Below, in pieces: positions 49,814 through 61,210 of a stretch of 64,000 nt of DNA; position 1 is the stretch's first letter; the number at the start of each line of letters is the position of its first letter. The notes beneath the pieces were generated by a model that saw only the letters and a list, made by a program, of their open reading frames with translations, did not search any database and had not been told where the DNA came from. The stretch covers positions 36,121,288 to 36,185,287 of the forward strand of contig NC_079519.1 of the NCBI RefSeq assembly GCF_000801105.2, written 5' to 3'. The stretch comes from Raphanus sativus. Lineage: Eukaryota > Streptophyta > Magnoliopsida > Brassicales > Brassicaceae. The position numbers and the translations under genes were made by a program.

Positions 49814-50574
49814 CAGTGAATATTTTTTGCAAGAGAATCCACTTGTTTTTTTTTATATTTTAATTCAAGTCGATGATGAGAAAAGAAACAACAGTGAGGA
49901 AGAGAGAGAGAGATGATAAGAAGAAGAAAGAATGCATGGATTGGGTGGTAGTTTGACATTACTATGCTGAGATCCGTCCAACCTCTATTAAGGTAACGAC
50001 ACGACACGTTGTACTAAATGGTAGTGATACATGCTGTCTTTACAATGTTGCCACTTTTTTTTTAATTAAATAATTATTTGTTATTTATAGAAAAGAATAT
50101 CCTAAACATAGTGTTATGATGACTATTAGTATAACATCTAATCCCTTTATATTAATTCAAAAAAGAAAGAATAATCATCATGCGACTTTAGATAAGAAAA
50201 TGACAAAATAAAGGTGGTAATGTTTATGTTTTAGTGATTCACATGCGGTCATCTTCAATTTACTTAATTTTGTATTTTGATCTTTGATTATCAGGGATTA
50301 ATCACAAATTCTAAGACCCACTAGCTAGCTGAGCGAGTCATGTTTTTTTTTGCTCATCATCACATGCTGCGATCCAAGAAGGAAGAATCATGGAGGCCCA
50401 TCAAGTCTGAGGCCCATCTTGTCCTGAGGCCTCGATATGAGCAACGCCTCCTCATCATCATCGTTTTTTTCTTTCTTTTGTTTCTTCTCTTCTCGGATCT
50501 TCGATCACTACTAACTCTTGTGCAGCCGCTTGGATTCGTTGAAGGTCGTCGGTGAGAGCTGACTTGCTGCTGCT
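49814..50574. promoter_or_regulatory. Shared intergenic region of DXR and PEX14
   Basis: About 760 bp separate the divergent start codons of DXR (minus) and PEX14 (plus), so both promoters and 5' UTRs must lie here. Pyrimidine-rich TTCTTTCTTTTG-type tracts near 50470 suit a PEX14 leader. Specific elements are not resolved. Confidence 0.6.
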
Positions 50575-53538
50575 ATGGCAACTCCCTCCCATGAAACTTC
50601 AGGTTTCACTCAATCACTGTAGATTCTGGTGATGATGTTATTGGTTCCCTGCTAAATAGATTTTCTCAGTTAGTTGTCTGAGATGCTATAACCGGGCGTG
50701 ATTGAACTATTTACGATGAATTAGCTTAGCTTACTGCTCTTCCTCTTTTCAACTATTGCTGATGATGAATTGCTCAATACTGTTGTGATTGATAAGTTGT
50801 TTATTAAACCTTATTGGTGTTTTTGACACGTGTGTTGTTTTCAGAGGTTACGAGCCCCCTTACGAACGAGGTTACTGCTGAGCAGGAATCTCTGCCCTCT
50901 GTTTTCAAGAACTCTGAACCGATACGGGAGGATCAGATTCAGAACGCTATCAAGTTCCTTTCCCACTCCAGAGTTAGAGGGTCTCCTGTGATTCATAGAA
51001 GGTCGTTTCTCGAGAGGAAAGGTCTCACCAAGGAAGAGATTGACGAGGCTTTCCGCCGTGTCCCTGTAAGCTCTCTTCTTTTACTTCTTGTTTTTGTTCA
51101 TTTGAAATAATCTTTCACCTGCTGCATGGCTTACCTTTGTAAACATCTTTTGACCATAGGACCCGTCTCCAAGTTCTCAAACAACAGTTACCAGTCAAGG
51201 TACATAAGCTAGACATGTTCCTTTGATGACTAGACTTTTTTTTTTGTGGAGGTGTATTTTATATTTGTGTTGCGAACAGATGGGCAGCAAGCAGTGTCTC
51301 ATGTTCAGCCACAAGGACAGATACAAGCTATGCAACCTGCTCCCGTTGTTATGATTCCGCCTCCAAGTTTGCTCTCCCGCTTTCGCTGGTACCATGCTGC
51401 TCTTGCTATTGGAGTATTAGCTGCTTCTGGTGCCGGAACTGCTGTTTTTGTCAAGGTACCGATTTGATCTGAAACCCCTTTTTTGTTATCTCCATTTATA
51501 TGCAGCGTATTGAGATGATGATTCTGTTATGAACTACTTAGTACATTCAATAAAGAATGGTTAGGCCAAGATAACACTTTTGGAGTTCACTGATTGCTGA
51601 ATGTGTTTTAATGCTCCATGTGGAATGCAAGTTTGTAGTGTTTAGTTTCCTTGTACAAAATCAAGATCATACTGAACTGAGATTTTTTTTTTCTTTCTTG
51701 TCTCAGAGATCCCTTATCCCCAGATTAAAATCGTGGGTCCGCAAGATTATGTTGGAAGAAGAAAGTGATTCTCTGGAGAGAGCTGATGGAAAACCTAGCT
51801 TAGCTGAAGAAGCAGTAGCTGCAGCCAGAGCTGCTTCGGCGGCTGCTTCTGATGTAGCCAGGGTTAGTCAGGAAATGATGAAAACGAAGACTGAAGGTAG
51901 ATGTTATTATTATCATTATTTTTTTCTTTCTGTTTCTTCAACTGAAACCAAATTTGTGCATTGTTTCGTGTCAGAGAGGAAGAATTTTGAGGACTTGATG
52001 CAACTGTTAGGCGTCCAAGTACAAGAAATGAAGTCCTTGAGCAATAATATCCGTTATCTCGAAAGTAAGTGTTCAAAGCTTTTTTTTTTTGTCTTCATGT
52101 ATCTCAATTTTGAACAGTTACAACGTAACTCGTATCAGGAGCCATATAGGTTCTAGTTGACTCTGATTGATCTTAAGAGACACTGTCAAAGATTCTTGTT
52201 CTGAAGAGTAATGGTTCTGTTTCTACTTCTTACTTTCAGGGAATTCCAACAACCTCCCCAAAGTATATTCAGCCAATCAAGAGGTTTATGGTGGTTTGGT
52301 CAAAACTCCAGCAGAAAGGGTGAGTTTAAGGTCGAAAGTGGTTTTGGAATAATTGTTGATGCATAGAGTAAATGATCCACAAAAAAATAAATAAACTCCA
52401 AAACAAATTTATTATTGAGCATGAAAGAAAGAAAGAGACTCCATTTGAACTTGATAGTGTAGTCCTATTGGTAACATTTTAGAACGTTGATATGTGATGC
52501 AGAGACCCTATGCAAATGGCAGCAACATTGATTATGACACGCGCTCGGGTTAGTTCTCTGTCTCTCTGGCTCAGTGTGCATTTTGTTCTGTTGCATTTTA
52601 TTAGGTTCTTCTCTCTAACTAACTAATTAATAATACAGCACGGTCTACTTCTCCTCCTGCACCACCGGCTGATTCTTCTGTGGCCCCTCATCCAAAGTCA
52701 TACATGGATGTAATGTTCTGAAACCTTTTAAACTTCGCTGCAGAGTCTTGTGTTGAATTCCAGTAAACCGTCTTAACATTTAGTTGAAAACTGGTGATGT
52801 TGCAGATAATGTCTATGATCCAGAGAGGAGAGAAGCCTTCAAACATTCGGGTAAACTGAAAACCAGTTTCCTTTTTTTTTGCACCACACCTTATAAATCA
52901 TTGTGACTAAATGATCGCACTTTCACTGATATACAGGAGATCAACGACATGCCACCCAATCCAAACCAACAGCTACCAAATCCTCGCATAGCTCCTAAAG
53001 CTAAGGTAGAAACTAAAATGTTTTTTTTTTTTTTTAAGTTTGATCTTAAACAACATTCTTTGTGATGAATCTTGGTCTGATTTGATTACTGATGATCCCT
53101 TACTATTCTCAGCCATGGGACTATGGTCAAGCGCCGCAAGAAGAGGGTTCCAACGGTCCATGGTGGCAACAGAAGAACCCTAGATCCGGAGATTTCGGGT
53201 ATGAGACAACATCAGCACGTTCCATCGGCATCCAAAATGAAACAAGCACAATGGAACCAGCAGCTATCCAGAAGCAGCGATCATGGGTTCCTCCGCAACC
53301 GCCTCCAGTTGTTATGCCAGAAGCAGCCGAGGCCATTCGCCGTCCTAAGCCACAAGCTAAGATAGACCAAGAAGTAGTAGCTGCTGCTGCTAGTGATAGT
53401 AACCAGTCGGGTGTGAGCGATGAGTTACAGAAGGTCACTAAGTTCTCTGAATCTGGTGGCGATGGATCAGGAAGATTGCAGATCACGGAGATTCAAGAAG
53501 AAACAGAAAAGCAACATCTCGGACAAGAAGGGAACTAA
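50575..53538 (+). CDS. PEX14: Peroxin 14, peroxisomal import docking protein
   Basis: Twelve exons join in frame to 493 aa: 50575-50602, 50845-51065, 51160-51199, 51280-51455, 51707-51896, 51975-52064, 52240-52319, 52503-52548, 52639-52709, 52806-52850, 52937-53005, 53113-53538. Role: docks the cargo receptor PEX5 at the peroxisome membrane for matrix protein import. The conserved N-terminal domain (about residues 33-82) includes REDQIQNAIKFLSH, then RGSPVIHRRSFLERKGLTKE and IDEAFRRVP; it binds PEX5 WxxxF motifs. A membrane segment, YHAALAIGVLAASGAGTAVF, lies near residue 135, followed by an alanine-rich coiled coil (AEEAVAAARAASAAASD) and a C-terminal SYMDIMSMIQRGEKPSNI block and PPQPPPVVMPEA segment. 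The N terminus (MATPSHETSE) is shorter than the Arabidopsis protein as I recall it. No defects. Confidence 0.95.
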
Positions 53539-54025
53539 GAAACTCAAATACTTTATATATATGATGTTTGCTTGTAAGAAAACAGTTATAGATCTATGTT
53601 CATTAATTTAATAAACAAGTCAAACCCTTTTTGCACAACTAAACTCAGTCAATTTGGTTTGCTTGCCTTATTAAATATTCCTTCTGTTTATTTTTGGATG
53701 TTTTACTAAACACACACATTAAGAAAAAAATTTTTTTACTGAAAACACTTGCAAATAAAAACATCCAGAAAACAAATTACAGTAGGTAGATTCAACTTGC
53801 CAATATTATTTTTATCAAAAAAAAAAAGAACTTGCCAATATTATGATCATTTCAGTTTACAACCAAACAAAAAAAAAGTAAAAATCCATTTCTTTCTTTC
53901 TACTCAAGAAAATCTTACAACTTCGGGGCTTCCTCGTCTTCATTGTTGTATCTTCATTAGCATCTCTTCTGATTCTCTCTTAACCTAACGATGAAGCTGG
54001 ACATTAGCATCCATAGATGCAAGTG
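53539..54025. other. Convergent 3' ends of PEX14 and SWEET5
   Basis: The 487-bp gap between the two stop codons holds both 3' UTRs. No other feature seen apart from A-rich tracts near 53820 and 53870. Confidence 0.55.
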
Positions 54026-55657
54026 TCAAGCTCGGTCAAGCTCGATTTCAGCATTCGTAAACCGCTTTTCTTTATCTCCATCTCCATCGTTCCAGTTAGT
54101 TGTTTTATAATAAGTTGCGTATAATATAAGTTGTGCTAATCCGGATAGGGATCCAAGACCATTTGGTATCTGTTTTTCATGAAACAAACCAATATATTAG
54201 CGCCTATAAAAAAGAGATATAACTACTGAGTTGAACATGGGGGTGAAAAATGAAGTTTACCAAAATATAGGGGTCGAATTTAAGACATGCATAAATGACC
54301 CAAACGACTCCATTCATGAAGCTGGCTAATGACAGGAAGAACGGCATGTACTTCACGCTCTTTGTCTTTATCACAAGCCTCTGTTTCACGTTAATTAAAC
54401 ACATTAAATGTTAGTTCACAAGAAAACAAAAAAATAAACGAAAGAGACAATGATGGAAACCGTTTTTGGCATATCCGTGATTAGTCTAGACTCTTGCAGT
54501 ATTGTTCATGATTTTTCTAACTCTAGGTCATGCATGCTAACTTTAGCAATATATTGTATATGATGGTTCAAATCTTTTGTATGATCTTATTATAAATAGA
54601 ACGCACATATAAGTCATTGATACGAACTCTTATTATAAGCTTATCCAAATCATCATCAACAAGTTAAGCTGATCGCATTTTGGATACAAGATTAGTTAAT
54701 ATTGTAGAGAAATGAGTGAGAATAATAGCTTACCATGACGGTTAAAGGAGAAGCATACATTATAACATTGAAAACAATGCACATGATCCCGATAAGCATA
54801 GATCTCTGTTTTGTTGTATGCAAAAAGTACAATGTGCAGAAGATCACCACCGCCATGAATATCAACTCCATCACCATAGCTATTGTGATCTTTCTCTGTA
54901 TACAGATCAAATACGCTTATTAGAAACCATTACCAATAATCAATCTAACTCACACCTGAAAGTTAGTTCTAGAGTAGAGGGTTGCCATCACTTATATATT
55001 TCCCAATGATCCTTATAACTCATGATGTAAGACATCTAGTAAGGATCTCAAATCTTTCATGGTTACAAAAAAGCATTATCGTGCATGCATGCGTATTCAA
55101 ATTAAGGAACTAGAAACTTACGCGGATAGCTGATGTAGCGAAGATGAAGAAGATGGTAACATAAACGAGTTCCATTACAAGACCAGTTCCATTAATGGTA
55201 ACGACGAGGAGACTGTCGGGGTGGACAAAAGGAAGTCCATAAAAAGTCCACATCATGCAGTTTAAAACCGTAGCTACGTACGGATCTGGTTTAAACTCCG
55301 ACACTGATTTCATCTTCCATATCTTTATCATCGTTGGTCTGCATAGTTTTCACATGTAGTATATAAAATATATTCCATCGCATGCACTGATTTATAACAA
55401 CATGCAGAAATAAAAAAGATCTATTATGTGCTTACACTGGAGAGCAGAACAAGCCGAAAGAGATCACGTTTCCTGAACATATTATAACCAAAAAAAACAT
55501 TCAAGAAATTTAATAATCCATAGTTTGCTTATTTTCTCACTGATTAGCAAGGTTTTGTGTTGTTGATTGAACTCATAATTTGTTTGTTTGGTTAACAAAA
55601 TCGCGAAGACTTACCAATGATTCCGACGATAGTTCGGGCAGTGTGGGCGTCCGTCAT
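54026..55657 (-). CDS. SWEET5: SWEET sugar transporter, SWEET5 orthologue
   Basis: Six exons (55615-55657, 55436-55472, 55122-55338, 54734-54895, 54261-54380, 54026-54169) join to 240 aa, the length of Arabidopsis SWEET5. Two MtN3/saliva triple-helix repeats are separated by a linker helix. The first contains [20 protein letters not shown] and [20 protein letters not shown]; the second [20 protein letters not shown] and [20 protein letters not shown], ending [19 protein letters not shown]. Family knowledge: SWEETs are facilitators of mono- or disaccharide diffusion across membranes; SWEET5 (VEX1) is expressed in pollen. Intron phases match across the two repeats. Exon 1 ends inside GIIG and exon 2 supplies only 37 bp, a small exon easily missed by automatic prediction. 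A G-box (CACGTG) lies about 300 bp upstream. No defect seen. Confidence 0.93.
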
Positions 55658-55953
55658 GTTGCTATTTATCTTGAAGGACTCTTGTCTTTTACAGAATTTT
55701 TCTGTTCTTTTGGTTGATGTTTCAATCTTCTTTATATATGTTTTTGTAGTGTCTTGTTTTCTTCTGTTATGTGATAAGTTTGTTTGTTTGATGAAGCAAT
55801 TTTTCTCTGGTGTGGTTTCTTGGTTCTGTTTTTTTTTTTTTAATATTTGGATTATTTTTGGGTTCTGTTCTATCAACAAACGGTAAGAGTTGGAGTTTAA
55901 TAGCGAGTCTGTGACTCAGTAGAACCTGAGTCGGTAGGGTAACAAATGTGTGA

Positions 55954-55959
55954 CACGTG
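55954..55959. promoter_or_regulatory. G-box (CACGTG) upstream of SWEET5
   Basis: CACGTG within GACACGTGG, about 297 bp upstream of the SWEET5 start codon. It fits a bZIP/bHLH or ABA-response element, but position alone does not prove function. Confidence 0.35.
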
Positions 55960-58685
55960 GTTATAATACGAATCATGAAGCCGTTGGCTCTGCTCGTACC
56001 CCATGCATGAGCAACATCCGGCTCTTCATTCGCATTCAATTCTTTCTGAAACATAATTCCATATCATATTAATGCAGCCATTTTTATTATTTCACATTCT
56101 GTTAAAACTAGCTACTTTTTTGTTAATCTTGTTAGCAAGAAAATTGTTTTTTTTTTTTGATAAAAAAAAAGTTAAACCCGGATCAATGATGACACAAGCC
56201 TAACCCCCGTGTGGCCGGTGGGATATGATGAAATAAGTTCAACATGATATGATGAAATAAGTTCAATTCTATCATCTTTATTGTTTTGTTTTTCTCAACC
56301 TCTGGTTAGTAATAAATTCATAGCCTGGGGCTGTTAACTAAGTTAGTAGTCTGACAAAGATGGAGTCAGGTACGTAGAAGGTTTTATTACAAAATTTGGG
56401 GCTAGATTTGTCGTCGGTATTGTCTTCTTTGTATTAGTTAGAATTTGATCCAGATAATCCTTGATTCAGAACCAAAAAAATGAAAAGATAGATAGCCTCA
56501 ACTGAGTTGAGTTATTTTGGCACAAGAGTAGAGAAAGAGTATATACATTTGCTTCCATTCATATGCGGGTCGGGTCGTCTTGGGCAAATTAGATCCAATA
56601 CAAACTTGATAATATTACAATATATAAAAGAAAGTCCAATGCGGCCCATATTGACTCGAGGATGTTAATAGTTTTATATTTAGTTATCGATTATGAAAAA
56701 TGTGATTGATACTTGATAGTAGGTGATAGTGGCCGCTGATAAGTTTTTGAAGGCACTTAATTTAGAACCTTCGCTCCCATTGTCCCTTTGTGACCTTTGA
56801 GGCTTTCTTCTTTTGGAGGATTTCATGTTAATTACGTCATTGGTCTTCTGTGTATGGCATTTTCCCTTTTTATAGTGATTAATGAATCATATGATTTATA
56901 AAACTGCATGATTAAGCAAAACTTGTAAAACTGTATTTTGAATATGAGAAGGTACATGCATATTACATTTTGTGGTTTAATGATAACCAGTTCTCGTTTC
57001 AGTATGTTGATTTGACATATTAACTTCATGCTTTGTCATTTTATTGTATTATTAGTCAGCTATTTTTTATAGATCTTTTGGAAGTGTTTGGTGGGAATGA
57101 ACTTGTAAAATACTAAAATTAAATACACCTTTGGAATAGCTAGAGAATAACAAGCCTTGTGGTCCTCCTTGTGAACAACACCTCTGTAATTAACCTACTT
57201 TCACATTTTCAGATCATGGTGGTTGCGTCGATATATATATATATATATATATATATTTTTTTTGTTGACAGTCGAAATATTATAGTCGTATGTATTACTC
57301 CAGTAACTTATCTTATAAGTATATATATAACTTTGTTAATCATTGATCTATAGGGGCTTTTGGTAGATGTCCTCACAAGGTTTGGATCCCCAACATCCAC
57401 CTATAAATCATTATATAAACACATGTAGTATCCATTAACAACACTTTTTCTAAAGCAGAACTCTATGTCCAAAAAAAAGGAACTCTACAATATGTATCTA
57501 CTAACAAACAAAAAATGAATTATTTGGTAAGATTAAGAATGATCGATTATCAAAATACAAAAGTTGCTATGATCATTTGTGAATCTTGAATTTTTGTTGC
57601 TGGTTGTTGCCAACGAACTCTTGTTGGTCGAGTCTACATTATATTATGGAGTAAATTCCAGGATAAAGTTTCTGAAAACACAGGTCACACAATAAAGGCC
57701 ATTTTATACAAGTAAAATAAAAAAATATTATGTATAAAGTTGTATACAATACTATTATACAATGCCATTTATTTGTTTTTCTATTTAACTATAAACATTA
57801 TATTCATAATTATAGTAACATTATATTCATAATTATAGTTTCACAGAAACAAGAATTTAATCATCTTGCTTATAAAATATTTGTTGAAATGATGGTTTCA
57901 GTGATTTTCTATAGAACTGTTTTGTTTAATTATAAAAAAATCCTGAATTTTTATACACATAGAACTTATAGTAGATTATGATATTCTCATTGTTGCTCTC
58001 ACATGAAATTTTCACCAAAATAACTAACAAAAAGAAAATAAAAAACTTAGAAAAATAGAAAGAGTGTTTTCATACGAAACTCAACAAATGGTGAGATACC
58101 ATTTTAACACATGTAAACTTATTATTAATTTAGTTTTGTTTTATAGATTAAAATTTAATTATTAATTAAATTAAAAATATTAGTATTATATCTACTAGAT
58201 ACTCGTATTGAAAGACTAAATAATTAAGATGTCCTTATGTCTATAATGTTTCACATGCCCATAAACACACAAGAAAAAATAGCAAAACATGTATTCAACC
58301 AGTACATGATAATCTACACACATATGAATGATAACATCAGCCATCTTGACTTGTCACTGTTGCCTCAACGTGACTATTATTAAAGACTGCATAGAAGCTA
58401 CTACGGTACTACCGCTATACATGGGGACAAGTACAGTATAAATGTTTATTACCGTGGCACAATAAGATGCATTGTAACAACTGGTGTTGTGTCATTAACT
58501 GAAGAAGCAAAAGATGGATCATCATGTGAGTTCACCGCTCCTCCTCAAAACAAAGCCCCAACAAACACCCATTTTAAACACATTATATTTAATTATCTCA
58601 CTCCTCTTATATTAAAGTAATCACCTCATTTCATCTCTCTCTCTGTTTTATTTCTTCTTGTTGTGATTGGTTGTAGAGAAGAAGA
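55960..58685. other. Intergenic region between SWEET5 and ROP11
   Basis: Holds the SWEET5 promoter at its left end and the ROP11 promoter and leader at its right. A TA microsatellite lies at 57231-57256. A GC-rich phrase near 56176-56222 (ACCCGGATCAATGATG and ACCCCCGTGTGGCCGGTGG) after a poly-T/poly-A tract resembles a SINE-type or short-repeat tail but has no clear boundaries. No gene recognised. Confidence 0.5.
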
Positions 58686-60360
<1,675 letters not shown>

Positions 60361-61210
60361 TGATGATATGATGACCTAAACTCTGTCTTATGTTCTGTAA
60401 TTCCACTTTTGAGTTTGTATGATAAATGAGACGCACATTATATATATAGATTGAATCGTGTAAGAGAGTTATTAGCCTCTACTTAATCAATAGTTTACAT
60501 GGAAGAGAGAGAGATGGAGAGCAATTGTGTTTATTGTTTCAAACCTGTCATCAGCCATATTGTTGTAACATAAGAGTAAAAGTTCACTTGTTCGACACAT
60601 AACTACCACAAGTAGAACAGTCTAGAAAAGAGTTTGCTGACTATATAATACAAACCATGGCAAATCTTAATCTCAGTCTCATACCAACAAATGCTTCAAG
60701 GACCATCACCATCATTTTTTCTTTTCTTACAGCAGGGCTTTAAAGAAAACATAAACTAAACACTCTCGCCTTGCCTTTTGGCCCAGATACATAGATAGAT
60801 GTTAGAGAAAACAAAGGCAAAGAGCAGTGTGTTGTTTTTAAAAAGATCACCTGGTGAAAACTCTGGGAGATGAGAGCAAATAAACAAAGCGATGATGATG
60901 GTCTTGTGTTTATCTGAGAGTTTTATAAGCCATGCCTGTGAAAAACCGAAACTGTTTGGAAGTATCTACACGAATGATTGTAAAAACAGAGGGGTCAGAT
61001 TTTTTTTTTCCTAAGAAACTGTCCTTTGTGGCGTGCTGTCTGCTTTTATCTTCAGAGTACCTAGAGCGAACAAAGAGGGATACGAAACAAAGTCAAAGAG
61101 AGAAACAAACAGGAGATAACATAAGGTGAAAGAAGAGAGTAAGAATATGCTTACAGCCTTAGTGCAACGGCCTACAAAGAAATTCACAGGTTTGTTATTT
61201 GCCATAAGGA
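60361..61210. other. ROP11 and SUO-like 3' flanks
   Basis: Both genes point into this interval. It includes both 3' UTRs; a possible extra terminal exon of the SUO-like gene could lie here (see that gene). Confidence 0.5.
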
